NCBI RefSeq assembly: GCF_015714725.1
Contig: NZ_WBKM01000345.1
Span: forward strand, 1-38,638
Length of the DNA: 38,638 bases
Reading direction: 5' to 3'
DNA from: Nostoc sp. WHI
Lineage (GTDB): Bacteria; Cyanobacteriota; Cyanobacteriia; Cyanobacteriales; Nostocaceae
A program made the position numbers and the translations under genes. Each line of letters starts with the position of its first letter. The stretch's first letter is position 1. This document shows positions 23,201 through 32,576 of the stretch, one piece after another. The notes under the pieces are model-generated. The model did no database searches. It was not told the origin of the DNA and saw nothing but the letters and a program-made list of their open reading frames with translations.

Positions 23201-26200
23201 ATGAAACGCATCGTCTTGGTTGCTGGGTTTGAATCGTTCAACACTGACTTGTACAGAAAAGCAGCTTTTTTGGCTAATTCTCGCTGTCCTGAGTTGGATA
23301 TTCGGGTATTTAGCGATCGCGATCTTACTAGCATTGGTACTGAGGTAGAAGCAGCACTTCATGACGCTGATGTGTTTTTCGGTAGCCTACTGTTTGATTA
23401 TGACCAGGTTGTGTGGCTGCGCGATCGCATTGCCCAAATTCCTATCCGCCTGGTGTTTGAGTCAGCCTTGGAATTGATGAGTTTAACCAAGCTGGGTATC
23501 TTTGCCATTGGCGACAACCCCAAAGGAATGCCCAAACCAGTTAAATTCATCCTCGACAAATTTAGCAACGGACGAGAAGAAGACAAACTCGCTGGTTACA
23601 TCAGCTTCTTAAAAATTGGCCCCAAATTACTGAAATACGTGCCAGTGCAAAAAGTCCAAGACTTACGCAACTGGTTAATTATCTATGGTTACTGGAATGC
23701 TGGCGGTACAGAAAACGTCGCTTCATTATTCTGGACACTGGCAGAAAAATACTTGGGTTTAAAAGTTGGCGACATTCCCCCGCTAGTCGAAACCCCCAAC
23801 ATCGGATTACTCCATCCCGACTATCCAGGGTTTTTTGAATCGCCCCGCGAGTATCTGAAATGGTATAAAACCCATTGTAGAGACGCGATTCATCGCGTCT
23901 TCTCCCCAAATCGCGTTTCTCCAGTTGTCGGAATTCTCCTCTACCGTAAACACGTTATTACTAAACAACCCTACATTCCCCAACTAATTCGCAGTTTTGA
24001 AGCAGCTGGCTTAACTCCTTTGCCCATCTTTATCAACGGCGTGGAAGGACACGTAGCGGTACGAGATTGGATGACAACCGATTATGAAATTCAGCAACGA
24101 CAACTAGGTAATATAGAGACTCCCTCACTATCTAATGAAGCAGTAAAAGTAAATGCGATCGTTTCTACAATTGGCTTTCCTCTCGTGGGTGGCCCAGCTG
24201 GTTCAATGGAAGCAGGGCGTCAGGTGGAAGTAGCAAAGCGCATCCTCACTGCTAAGAATGTACCTTATATTATTGCTGCACCACTGCTAATTCAAGATAT
24301 TTCCTCGTGGACGCGCCAAGGTGTCGGCGGATTGCAAAGTGTGGTGTTATACGCGTTACCAGAATTGGATGGGGCTATTGATACTGTTGCCCTCGGTGGT
24401 TTGGTAGGCGAAAATATTTATCTGGTTCCCGAACGGGTGCAGCGATTAATTGGTAGGGTGAAAACTTGGGTGGCTTTGCGGCAAAAACCTGCATCGGAAC
24501 GGAAGATTGCCATTATTTTATATGGGTTTCCCCCAGGTTATGGTGCTGTAGGCACAGCTGCATTATTAAATGTCCCGCGTAGTCTCCTAAAGTTTCTCCA
24601 CGCACTTAAACACCAAGGTTACACCGTCGGAGATTTACCCGAAGATGGGGAAGAATTGATTCGTTGGGTGAAACAGGCGGATGAATCTTTAAATGATGCG
24701 GAGAATATTCCTGCATCTGTAAATGTCCGCACATTAGAAAAATGGTTGGGATATCTGCAAACCTCCCGTATCGAAAAACAATGGAAATCTCTCACGGGAA
24801 CTGGAATTAAAACATCCGGCGATGAATTTCAGATTGGTGGTGTGCAATTAGGGAATGTGTGGATAGGTGTACAACCACCTTTAGGTATACAAGGCGACCC
24901 TATGCGTTTAATGTTTGAACGAGATTTAACGCCCCATCCCCAATATGCTGCTTATTATAAATGGTTGCAAAATGAGTTTCAAGCTGATGCTATAGTTCAC
25001 TTTGGTATGCATGGAACGGTAGAATGGTTGCCTGGTTCTCCTTTGGGTAATACGGGTTATTCTTGGTCAGATATACTGTTAGGAAATTTGCCTAATTTAT
25101 ATATATATGCGGCGAATAATCCTTCTGAGTCTATTTTGGCAAAACGTCGCGGTTATGGTGTGTTAGTTTCTCATAATGTACCACCTTATGGTCGTGCAGG
25201 TTTATATAAAGAATTGGTAACATTGCGTGATTTAATCTCAGAGTATCGAGAAGATCCCCAAAAAAATTATGTTCTTAAAGAAGCGATTTGTAAAAAAATT
25301 GTTGACTCTGGTTTAGATGCAGATTGTCCATTTGAAGATGCTAAACGGTTAGGTATTGCCTTTACTCCAGAAAATATCCGAATGTTTAGCGTTCATACTT
25401 TTGATTCTTATCTGGTGGAGTTATATGAATATTTGCAAGTTTTAGAAAATCGTCTATTTTCTTCTGGTTTGCATACATTGGGGGAAGCACCTAATGAAGA
25501 AGAATTGGCTTCATATTTAGAGGCTTATTTTGGAGATGAAAATGAACCACACACAGAAGAAGAAAAGCTAATTACAGATTTGTTGATGCAATCCACGGAT
25601 GAATTAACAAATCTATTGCGGGGGTTGAATGGGGAGTATATTCCGCCTGCACCTGGTGGTGATTTATTGCGGGATGGTGCTGGTGTGTTACCCACTGGGA
25701 GGAATATTCATGCTTTAGATCCTTATCGGATGCCTTCACCTGCGGCGTATGAACGAGGACGAGAAATTACTCAAAAAATTATCGCCCAGCATATCGATGA
25801 ACATGGAACATATCCCGAAACGGTGGCGGTAATGTTATGGGGATTAGATGCGATTAAAACTAAGGGTGAATCTCTCGGTATTTTGTTGGAATTAGTAGGT
25901 GCTGAACCTGTTAAGGAAGGAACTGGGAGAATTGTTCGTTACGAATTAAAACCGTTGGTAGAAGTTGGACATCCCCGCATTGATGTGTTGGGTAATTTGT
26001 CTGGTATTTTCCGAGATAGTTTTGTAAATATCATCGAATTGTTGGATGATTTATTTCAACGGGCGGCTGATGCTGATGAACCCGAAGATCAGAATTTTAT
26101 TAGGAAACATGCATTAGCTTTAAAAGCCCAAGGTATAGAAAATGCATCGGCGAGATTGTTTTCTAATCCTGCGGGTGATTTTGGTTCTTTGGTGAATGAT

Positions 26201-26869
26201 AAAGTTGTGGATGGTAACTGGGAATCTGGCGAGGAGTTAGGCAATACTTGGGAAAGTCGTAATGTGTTTAGCTATGGTAGAAAAGATAAAGGACAAGCTA
26301 GACCAGAAGTGTTGAATACTTTGTTAAAAACTAGCGATCGCATTGTTCAAGAAATCGATTCTGTAGAATATGGTTTAACCGATATTCAAGAATATTACGC
26401 CAATACCGGCGGTTTGAAAAGGGCAGCAGAAAAACAACGCGGCAAGAAAGTTACAACCAGCTTTGTGGAAAGTTTCTCGAAAGATACTACACCCCGCAAC
26501 TTAGATGATTTGCTGCGGATGGAGTATCGCACTAAGTTGGTAAACCCCAAATGGGCGCAAGCAATGGCGAATCAAGGTTCTGGTGGTGCTTTTGAAATTT
26601 CCCAACGGATGACAGCGTTGATTGGTTGGGGTGGAACTGCCGATTTTACCGATGATTGGGTTTATGATCAAGCGGCTGATACTTATGCGTTAGACGCAGA
26701 AATGGCGGAGAAATTACGCAAAGCAAATCCCGAAGCTTTTCGTAATATCTTAGGGAGAATGTTAGAAGCACATGGGCGGGGTTTTTGGCAAGCCGATGCA
26801 GATAAGTTGGATAAGTTGCGCCAATTGTATGAGTTGACAGATGAGGAATTAGAAGGGGTGACGATTTAG
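23201..26869 (+). CDS. chlH: Magnesium-chelatase large subunit H, shorter paralogue
   Basis: A protein of 1222 residues of the ChlH/BchH/CobN superfamily. It lacks the longer N-terminus typical of the main cyanobacterial ChlH (about 1330 residues) and starts directly MKRIVLVAGFESFN. Family blocks include GGTENVASLFWTLAEK, GFPLVGGPAGSMEAGRQVE, YGFPPGYGAVGTAALLNVPRSL, GVQPPLGIQGDPMRLMFERD, IVHFGMHGTVEWLPGSPLGNTGY, PPAPGGDLLRDGAGVLPTGRN and FSYGRKDKGQARPE near the C-terminus. These fit the porphyrin-binding subunit that works with ChlI and ChlD to insert Mg into protoporphyrin IX. CobN (cobaltochelatase) is the main alternative; the GDPMRLMFE block favours ChlH. Cyanobacteria often carry a second chlH, so this may be the non-essential copy. 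No chlI or chlD is nearby, and nothing links it to the CRISPR island. Confidence 0.82.
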   Translation: MKRIVLVAGFESFNTDLYRKAAFLANSRCPELDIRVFSDRDLTSIGTEVEAALHDADVFFGSLLFDYDQVVWLRDRIAQIPIRLVFESALELMSLTKLGIFAIGDNPKGMPKPVKFILDKFSNGREEDKLAGYISFLKIGPKLLKYVPVQKVQDLRNWLIIYGYWNAGGTENVASLFWTLAEKYLGLKVGDIPPLVETPNIGLLHPDYPGFFESPREYLKWYKTHCRDAIHRVFSPNRVSPVVGILLYRKHVITKQPYIPQLIRSFEAAGLTPLPIFINGVEGHVAVRDWMTTDYEIQQRQLGNIETPSLSNEAVKVNAIVSTIGFPLVGGPAGSMEAGRQVEVAKRILTAKNVPYIIAAPLLIQDISSWTRQGVGGLQSVVLYALPELDGAIDTVALGGLVGENIYLVPERVQRLIGRVKTWVALRQKPASERKIAIILYGFPPGYGAVGTAALLNVPRSLLKFLHALKHQGYTVGDLPEDGEELIRWVKQADESLNDAENIPASVNVRTLEKWLGYLQTSRIEKQWKSLTGTGIKTSGDEFQIGGVQLGNVWIGVQPPLGIQGDPMRLMFERDLTPHPQYAAYYKWLQNEFQADAIVHFGMHGTVEWLPGSPLGNTGYSWSDILLGNLPNLYIYAANNPSESILAKRRGYGVLVSHNVPPYGRAGLYKELVTLRDLISEYREDPQKNYVLKEAICKKIVDSGLDADCPFEDAKRLGIAFTPENIRMFSVHTFDSYLVELYEYLQVLENRLFSSGLHTLGEAPNEEELASYLEAYFGDENEPHTEEEKLITDLLMQSTDELTNLLRGLNGEYIPPAPGGDLLRDGAGVLPTGRNIHALDPYRMPSPAAYERGREITQKIIAQHIDEHGTYPETVAVMLWGLDAIKTKGESLGILLELVGAEPVKEGTGRIVRYELKPLVEVGHPRIDVLGNLSGIFRDSFVNIIELLDDLFQRAADADEPEDQNFIRKHALALKAQGIENASARLFSNPAGDFGSLVNDKVVDGNWESGEELGNTWESRNVFSYGRKDKGQARPEVLNTLLKTSDRIVQEIDSVEYGLTDIQEYYANTGGLKRAAEKQRGKKVTTSFVESFSKDTTPRNLDDLLRMEYRTKLVNPKWAQAMANQGSGGAFEISQRMTALIGWGGTADFTDDWVYDQAADTYALDAEMAEKLRKANPEAFRNILGRMLEAHGRGFWQADADKLDKLRQLYELTDEELEGVTI

Positions 26870-27007
26870 AAATCAGTTGTTATAAAAATCACGAGATTAT
26901 CTTTGCAACTAATTATAAACAAGGAATCCTAGCATCAACAGACAAATATAAGCCTGAAGAATAACTCTAGTAATCTTTCAAGTTGAAATTGATGGGTAAG
27001 CAAGTTC

Positions 27008-27056
27008 GTAGTAAGGACTTCAGTCCTTATTTTCTAAGCATTAAAGTGCTTACTAC
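27008..27056. repeat. Dispersed palindromic repeat (GTAGTAAG ... CTTACTAC)
   Basis: Outer arms GTAGTAAG (27008-27015) and CTTACTAC (27049-27056) enclose the inner palindrome AAGGACTTCAGTCCTT. This is a Nostocales-type intergenic repeat between the convergent chlH and amidohydrolase genes; it may also stop transcription. Confidence 0.65.
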
Positions 27057-27105
27057 AAACCCTTTATTACTAGCTTGACAAAGTACTAAAAATGTTATTG
27101 TCACT

Positions 27106-28575
27106 CTATGATCTTTTTAAATAGCGCCCAGTAGGAGAACCCAAAACCTGTCCGTTGTTGTAAATAAGATTTCCCCGTAAAAAGGTACTTTTGACCCGCC
27201 CAGTTAACTCTACTCCTTCAAAAGGTGTATAACCTTGTTGTGACTCCGACTCAGCCGCACTTACTACAAAAGTTCCATTGGGGTCTACCAGCACCAAGTC
27301 AGCATCATAGCCAATGGCAATATCGCCTTTTTCTAACAAACCAAAACGCCGTGATGGATTCCAAGATAACAACTTAGCCATGTGGTTGTAAGACATTCCT
27401 CGCTTGCTGCCTTCACTAAATACACCAGAAAGTAAATATTCTGTACCGCCAAAACCAGACTTGGCTAACCAAATATTGTTTGGGTCTTTAGTACTTCTTT
27501 TTTGTTCAGCAGAACAGCAAGCGTGGTCGCTAACAATCCAATCTACTTGATTATTGAGTACTGCTTGCCATAAGTATTCCACATCGGCACGAGGACGAAT
27601 GGGAGGGTTGACTTTTGCCCAAATTGTATTAGTAGTATCGACATCTAATAATAAATGTCCGATAGTAACTTCTCGCCGAAAGTTGATATGAGGAAAAGCA
27701 GTTTGCATAGTTAAAGCTGCTTCCATTGCCTTACGCGAACTTAGGTGTAACAAATTGATATTTGCACAGTTAGTCTCATGTGCTAAGTAAGAAGCAATGC
27801 AAATTGCTAATCCTTCAGAATGAGGGGGACGCGCTGCACTGTAAGCGCGTAATCCGCTAAGACTAGAATCGTTTTCAACTATTTTAGTGTAGGCGTTGAG
27901 AATTTCTGCAACTTCGCAATGCAAACTTAAGCTGATAATATCTCGCGCTTCTGGATGTGCTTTCATCAAGCGAGTTAGACCGCGCATAATAAATTCAAAA
28001 TGGGCAAAATCGTACCGTTCCTCTTTATTAATCATCAAAAAGAGGTTTTGCTGGTCTGACAAACCATGCAACCCATAACCGCCATAAAACATGAAGATTT
28101 TAAACGAAGATATACCATGTTCCTCAAACAGTAGAGGTATTTCATCGATATGCTGACTGGCAATAGGTGCGACGTGATAGCTGTAATCTACAAAGAAATT
28201 ACCTGCGGATAACGCCAACACTTCTGGAAAAAAATCGCTGTAGGAACCGCCTTTGTTGAGATAATACTGTCCTGTACGGATGTAATTAAGACTAGTTGTT
28301 ACTCCCCCCATTGCGGCTGCTTTGGTTTCAGTCACAGCATCTTGGTTAAGGGGTTGATAAATACCGATATGCATATGGGCATCCACGACTCCAGGAAAGC
28401 ACAACAGGTTTTTGCCATCAAATACCTCTTTACCTGTGTCTGGGCTAATATTAGGGGCAATTTGGGCAAATTTCCCATCCTTAATTCCTAAATCAAGTAG
28501 TTCGATTGCATCATGATGGGGACGAACTACCCGCACATTTTTGATAATTTGATCTAATACGGGAGTTTCAGACAC
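27106..28575 (-). CDS. Amidohydrolase of the dihydropyrimidinase/hydantoinase/dihydroorotase group
   Basis: A protein of 489 residues with a urease-like metal site: DAHMHI (65-70) gives His67 and His69, SSFKIFMFYGG carries Lys159 as the likely carbamylated bridge, then SLHCE and LLHLSS supply further His ligands and IVSDHACC the catalytic Asp. It hydrolyses a cyclic amide such as dihydropyrimidine, hydantoin or allantoin; substrate not decidable from sequence. The protein is complete with the usual N- and C-terminal beta-sandwich halves (KDGKFAQIAPNI; ADLVLVDPNG). Divergent from the hydroxylase gene at 28691 across a ~115-base gap, and convergent with chlH. Confidence 0.85.
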   Translation of the reverse strand: MSETPVLDQIIKNVRVVRPHHDAIELLDLGIKDGKFAQIAPNISPDTGKEVFDGKNLLCFPGVVDAHMHIGIYQPLNQDAVTETKAAAMGGVTTSLNYIRTGQYYLNKGGSYSDFFPEVLALSAGNFFVDYSYHVAPIASQHIDEIPLLFEEHGISSFKIFMFYGGYGLHGLSDQQNLFLMINKEERYDFAHFEFIMRGLTRLMKAHPEARDIISLSLHCEVAEILNAYTKIVENDSSLSGLRAYSAARPPHSEGLAICIASYLAHETNCANINLLHLSSRKAMEAALTMQTAFPHINFRREVTIGHLLLDVDTTNTIWAKVNPPIRPRADVEYLWQAVLNNQVDWIVSDHACCSAEQKRSTKDPNNIWLAKSGFGGTEYLLSGVFSEGSKRGMSYNHMAKLLSWNPSRRFGLLEKGDIAIGYDADLVLVDPNGTFVVSAAESESQQGYTPFEGVELTGRVKSTFLRGNLIYNNGQVLGSPTGRYLKRS

Positions 28576-28690
28576 GTAAACCTCACAGTAAAATGAGTTT
28601 AGTCAGGAATTTCAACATCATACCGGGACGCAGACCAAATCCTATTACCATGTAACGTTTTTTATTCAATTATCTTCAGAAGAAAAGACA

Positions 28691-29485
28691 ATGGAAAGTT
28701 TTAATGAGTATCATATTAATCCACAGCAATTTCCTTTTCTCAAAAGCTTTCAAGATAATTGGCAAGTTATTAGAGATGAGTTTACACACTTTATTAAGCA
28801 GGCATCTAATGAGGAGTTAAAATTCACTTACGATATTCTAGGGCCTAAAAGTAAAACGATTAAAACAAAAGGTAATGCGAAATACAGTGCTTTTGGTATT
28901 TTATTTCAAGGGATGTTTATTGAAGAATATGTTCAAGTGCATCAAATACAATATCCTGATTATGGATTAGATGATGCCTCAGAAAAAGCATTTGTATTAA
29001 GAGAGAAATATTTCCCAAATTTAGCTAAAGCAATAGAAAAAGTGAACTTGATTGATGATAATTTAATCAGAAATGTGTATTTTGGTACATTCCATCCAGG
29101 CTTGGATATCAAACTGCATGTGAACTATAATCCTCACATGAATCGTGGCTATCTAGGATTGATTGTACCAGATGGAGATATAGCTATGAAAATATGCTGC
29201 GATCGCCTTTATTGGCATGAAGGAAAATTCATGGTTTTAGATCATAGCTATCCACACTGTCCACATAATTACACCGATTATGATAGAACAGTTTTGGTTG
29301 TAGACTTTTTTAAACCAGATAAGCTTAGAGAGGAAGTGATCCGATTTGAAAAAGAGCAAGTCACACAACGGATGCAAGATAATCCTTACAGTTTAGGTGT
29401 TTTTGGTAAAAGTGATCAAGCTAAAGTAGAAGATTTTATCAAGTATGGTTTAGCTCATCAATTAGAGTGGGATAAAGCCTTATAA
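28691..29485 (+). CDS. Aspartyl/asparaginyl beta-hydroxylase-family protein
   Basis: A protein of 264 residues. The core FGTFHPGLDIKLHVNYNPHMNRGYLGLI, WHEGKFMVLDHSYPHCPHNYTDYDRTVLVVDFF is the cupin-fold Fe(II)/2-oxoglutarate dioxygenase of the Asp/Asn hydroxylase family, with His residues in the LHVNYNPH and HSYPHCPHN segments and Arg of DRTVL as probable 2-oxoglutarate ligand. It would hydroxylate a peptide or small-molecule substrate. The N-terminal ~120 residues are a helical cap. Start ATG 28691 follows a purine-rich AGAAGAAAAGA stretch. No pathway partner is evident; the amidohydrolase is divergent and the bicupin downstream is convergent. Confidence 0.8.
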   Translation: MESFNEYHINPQQFPFLKSFQDNWQVIRDEFTHFIKQASNEELKFTYDILGPKSKTIKTKGNAKYSAFGILFQGMFIEEYVQVHQIQYPDYGLDDASEKAFVLREKYFPNLAKAIEKVNLIDDNLIRNVYFGTFHPGLDIKLHVNYNPHMNRGYLGLIVPDGDIAMKICCDRLYWHEGKFMVLDHSYPHCPHNYTDYDRTVLVVDFFKPDKLREEVIRFEKEQVTQRMQDNPYSLGVFGKSDQAKVEDFIKYGLAHQLEWDKAL

Positions 29486-29617
29486 GCTTAATATGAACTC
29501 CACACTGGCTGAGGAAAATAATTGAATATAAATTCCCCAGCTTCTCTTAAAATTCCTACGGTTTTCAAATGTCTCCACACTCACTGGTGAAATTATTTGA
29601 ATGGCAATATTAAAGAC

Positions 29618-30523
29618 TTACTTGTCCTTATCGAGTGCAGCCTGAAGACGTGCCTGATCTTGCTGAGTAATATCTGGATTATGCAGTATCCAATAACAGT
29701 CTAGACGGTCATTGGTGCGAAACAGAAGTAATGCTCCACTTTCCGTCCAGAACGGGCCGTGTGGAATGTGTGCTGGTCGCCAGTAATAGCCGTCTTTGCA
29801 CATTGCTGTATAGCGTCTATTAAAAGGATCATCGTTCATAGACCAATGTCCAAGCACATCTCCACAAATGACGTATGCCTCCTCAGTAGTAGGATGACCA
29901 GCATAGAAATTGCCTTCAATCCACATAGGTACTAAGCCTAGAATCCATGTGGCGCGTCCGGTTTTTTTATTGGTATACAGGCTTTTACGTGCTGAACCAG
30001 GAGGTAAGAAGGTTGTGCTTTCCCATTTCATGGCGTGGAGTTCTTCCAAGGGAACATACTCAGTCATCCGTTCATGAGTCTGCATATTCACATGATATAC
30101 AGAAGTTTCCGGGATTTGTTCAAGGCTTGCGTAGTCTTCTGTGATGTAAGTGGGGGTAGCATCTGGCATCCACAAGATAATGGTGTCTTCTTCCGTTTTC
30201 CAAGGGCCAGTAGGTATGCCAGATGGAATGAAAGAGTAACTGAGATTGCGTAGTGTAAAACCACCCTGGCAAAGTGCGCCGGTTAGCACAAAAATCTCCA
30301 CATCGGTAGTGAAATGACCGATAGGTGCGTTCCAACCCTTTTTCAGGACGACTCGCTGTGTAGATTCACCTGTACTTTCGTTGACGGATAGAACCTGAGC
30401 AGTACCGTGTTTACCAATAATAAAGTTTTTTACGTTAAAAGGCACTTGTGGAAAGTTAAGAACTGAGTTAAGTGATTCTTCAGTTTCTACATGTTTGCGC
30501 CCTGCCGAAGTGTTTTTGTTCAT
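29618..30523 (-). CDS. Bicupin, DUF4437-like
   Basis: A protein of 301 residues with two cupin halves. First: GWNAPIGHFTTDVEIFVLTGAL then GGFTLRNLSYSFIPSGIPTGPW. Second: GHPTTEEAYVICGDVLGHW then GYYWRPAHIPHGPFWTESGALLLFRTN. The His/Glu pairs in each half would bind a metal. The arrangement is that of DUF4437-type bicupins, for which no firm activity is known to me. It starts MNKNTSAGRKHVETEE with no signal peptide, so it is cytoplasmic. A weak purine-rich site precedes ATG 30523. Confidence 0.7.
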   Translation of the reverse strand: MNKNTSAGRKHVETEESLNSVLNFPQVPFNVKNFIIGKHGTAQVLSVNESTGESTQRVVLKKGWNAPIGHFTTDVEIFVLTGALCQGGFTLRNLSYSFIPSGIPTGPWKTEEDTIILWMPDATPTYITEDYASLEQIPETSVYHVNMQTHERMTEYVPLEELHAMKWESTTFLPPGSARKSLYTNKKTGRATWILGLVPMWIEGNFYAGHPTTEEAYVICGDVLGHWSMNDDPFNRRYTAMCKDGYYWRPAHIPHGPFWTESGALLLFRTNDRLDCYWILHNPDITQQDQARLQAALDKDK

Positions 30524-30825
30524 TTTAATACCTGTATATGTGTGTGGAAGATTAAATTATCGAGTGAATATGAGATTTTATTGTCATCATGTCCTTTAAC
30601 CATATCTGTTTCCTGCATCTACTAACTTTTTACTTAGAGCATATTGATTAGACTTGCTTAATTAATTAGCCTTGAGTTTTAATCGAAATAAAAATACAAA
30701 AATTAGAATACTAAAAGTAAATATAATAAAATTGGCTTAGACGTATGACTATTTGTTAATTGATACATTCTTTTATCACATTTTTTTGGAAACCTGCTTT
30801 TGTTAGATATTAAAGGGGAGCCACA
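30524..30825. other. AT-rich divergent intergenic region
   Basis: About 300 bases between the bicupin (-) and the NTF2-like gene (+). Strongly AT-rich, with no coding signal and no convincing promoter pair or repeat. Confidence 0.5.
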
Positions 30826-31221
30826 ATGACACAAGAGTCAGAAAATACTTTAAAAGTTGCTCAACAAGCATTTGAGCATTTTACGCATGGTCTAGCAACA
30901 GGAAAGTGGCAAGCATTTCTAGATATGCTCACAGAAGATTTTACCCTTTGGTTTCCGGTGGGTAAATTTCACGGGTTAAATGTGGGAAAAGAACGAGCTA
31001 GAGAGTTTTTCGAGTACGTTTCTGAATCATTCCAAGGCGGACTCACTTTGACCCTAGACCGTTGTATCAGCAATGACACAACGGTTGTTTTTGAGTTTCG
31101 GGATGAGGGACGTTTGTTGGAAAAACCTTACAAAAATCGCGTAGCAGTTTCTTGGGATGTGCGTGGAGACAAAATTTGCGCCTATCGGGAATACTTTGGC
31201 AGCGATGGCAAATCGTATTAA
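30826..31221 (+). CDS. NTF2-like / SnoaL-type protein
   Basis: A protein of 131 residues with the cone-shaped NTF2-like fold: an N-terminal helix pair (VAQQAFEHFTHGLATGKWQAFLDML), then TEDFTLWFPVGKFHGLNVGKERAREFFEYV and three long strands ending DKICAYREYFGSDGKSY. Members include ketosteroid isomerases, polyketide cyclases and many proteins without known activity; no substrate can be inferred. AGGGGAG lies at the right distance before ATG 30826. It is followed at once by a heptamer repeat and a palindrome. Confidence 0.75.
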   Translation: MTQESENTLKVAQQAFEHFTHGLATGKWQAFLDMLTEDFTLWFPVGKFHGLNVGKERAREFFEYVSESFQGGLTLTLDRCISNDTTVVFEFRDEGRLLEKPYKNRVAVSWDVRGDKICAYREYFGSDGKSY

Positions 31222-31228
31222 ATAATTT

Positions 31229-31262
31229 GTAATTCGTAATTCGTAATTCATAATTATGAATT
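31229..31262. repeat. STRR (three GTAATTC units) running into an 18-base palindrome
   Basis: GTAATTC occurs at 31229, 31236 and 31243, then AATTCATAATTATGAATT (31245-31262) is a perfect palindrome. It sits between two convergent genes and may act as a weak terminator. Confidence 0.75.
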
Positions 31263-31278
31263 ATTTAATTCACTCTCC

Positions 31279-31764
31279 TTAGTTACTCTCAGGGTTGAGT
31301 TCGTTGATTTCTCTGCACTTAGCCTCTGCTGCTTGATATGCTGTTAAGTAGTCTAAACCACCTAGCATTACATCACCGTAATATTCATAAGGTGGTTCAC
31401 CATATATTGGCAATGGATCATCTTCTGGATAATCTTCTTTCGATTCTTCAATGATGGCTTTCAGTTTCTTTACGGTCAGTCTTTGTGCTGCAAAATACCA
31501 TATTTCTTGGGGATTTTTGTTCAGGTGCGGAAATGTGGGATCGACAATGCGTATATCGGAGGCGTCGCCTAGCTCAATCCAACTGTGTTCAATCGGTCTG
31601 TATGGCTTTCCAGCAAAAGCTAAAAATCCCTGAACATATTTTGCGCCCTCAGTGGCCAATGCTGCTTTGTAAGCATTATCAAACGGAGTACTAGCTCTGC
31701 TGTTTATGCCTTCAGCAATTTCGATTGACAGCGTTTCATCCAATGGTTTGTTCATCAATAGCAA
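31279..31764 (-). CDS. Hypothetical protein, possible transglutaminase/papain-like remnant fold
   Basis: A protein of 161 residues; MNKPLDETLS at 31755 is the more natural start. The pattern GAKYVQGFLAFAGKPYRPIEHSWIEL then IRIVDPTFPHL recalls the His/Asp half of papain- or transglutaminase-like proteins (H-x-W-x-E followed by D-P-T), but no catalytic cysteine is visible before it. The C-terminal half is acidic and rich in Pro and Tyr (YPEDDPLPIYGEPPYEYYG). Function unknown. It stands alone between repeats. Confidence 0.55.
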   Translation of the reverse strand: MLLMNKPLDETLSIEIAEGINSRASTPFDNAYKAALATEGAKYVQGFLAFAGKPYRPIEHSWIELGDASDIRIVDPTFPHLNKNPQEIWYFAAQRLTVKKLKAIIEESKEDYPEDDPLPIYGEPPYEYYGDVMLGGLDYLTAYQAAEAKCREINELNPESN

Positions 31765-32189
31765 GGATTAGAGCAGCCGTTAAAATATACTACCACTCCT
31801 GCTAACCGTCTGGCTGAGGGATTAAGGGGGCAGAGAAAGATGGGGGAGGCTTTGGAACTCTATTCATCTCCCTCAGAGCCTCAAAATTCTCACTCCCCAC
31901 TCCCAATACGGTTCGGTTAGGGCAAGAGACGCGAGAAATCGCCGTCTCTACAATAATTAATCTTTCGTCGTGACGGCGACTTATCGCATCTTTCCGATCT
32001 AGAATTTTTATCAACAAATCTTAACTGAAGCGTATTGTAATAACTCCTAACTCTACTTTGTACTAATAAGTAGGTAAACATAATTAATTACAAGATTTTG
32101 TCTTTACTACTCAGCGCTCAGTTATCGGTTGACAAATAAAGAACCCCTACATTATTGGTGGAGGGGTTCTTTATTTGATACACAAACTC
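31765..32189. other. Intergenic region of about 425 bases with a hairpin repeat and the psbM terminator
   Basis: Contains a dispersed Nostocales hairpin (AGAGACG at 31925-31931 with CGTCTCT at 31943-31949) and the terminator of psbM (32134-32176). No coding signal was recognised; the minus-strand ORF at 31802-32017 has no family features. Confidence 0.55.
32134..32176 (-). terminator. Rho-independent terminator of psbM
   Basis: AAATAAAGAACCCCT (32134-32148) pairs perfectly with AGGGGTTCTTTATTT (32162-32176) around a 13-base loop. It begins 14 bases past the psbM stop; on the minus strand the stem's own AT end provides the U-rich tail. Confidence 0.85.
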
Positions 32190-32306
32190 TTAACTATCTT
32201 TTCCACCTTCGCGGCTATTAGTTTGGATGTACAGAATTAGTAAAAACACAGTGGGAACTAGCACGAACAAAATAGTTGCTACGAACCCCAGGTCATTAAC
32301 TTGCAT
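32190..32306 (-). CDS. psbM: Photosystem II reaction centre protein M
   Basis: A 38-residue protein read on the minus strand from ATG 32304-32306: MQVNDLGFVATILFVLVPT followed by VFLLILYIQTNSREG and a short KDS tail. This matches PsbM almost residue for residue. PsbM has a single membrane helix (~5-27) and sits at the dimer interface of photosystem II in the thylakoid membrane. The C-terminal extension GGKDS is a little longer than in many homologues. A strong terminator follows directly. Confidence 0.97.
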   Translation of the reverse strand: MQVNDLGFVATILFVLVPTVFLLILYIQTNSREGGKDS

Positions 32307-32439
32307 AGCAAGAAAGCCTCTCTTAATTTTCCAGTCAACAACATTAGGATAGCATTATCGACGACAGAGTTATACCAATTCAAAATTCAAAATGTTCGTG
32401 TAGCGCGTTACCCTAAGCAGTTCGACAAAGCTCACTGTA

Positions 32440-32505
32440 CACTTGCCTTACCCCTATGGGGAAGCAAGCTACGCGGAGCGTCTTGTAGAGAAGGGTCTTG
32501 TAGAT
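32440..32505. repeat. Dispersed GC-rich repeat typical of Nostocales
   Basis: The stretch with CTATGGGGAAGCAAGCTACG then CGGAGCGTCTTGTAGAGAAG is a well-known type of scattered REP-like sequence in heterocystous cyanobacteria. It lies between psbM and the ferredoxin gene, in their upstream/downstream spacer. Confidence 0.6.
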
Positions 32506-32576
32506 TGGAAACTCAATTTTGGCAAGTATTTGGACTACTGACTGATACAAATTGAAACAATAGCAGATTTGAGAAC

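Noticed and set aside
31802..32017. 71-codon minus-strand ORF
   Set aside because: Located over a dispersed hairpin repeat and without coding character.
32301..32555. 84-codon plus-strand ORF
   Set aside because: Runs through a known type of dispersed repeat and overlaps the psbM start on the opposite strand.
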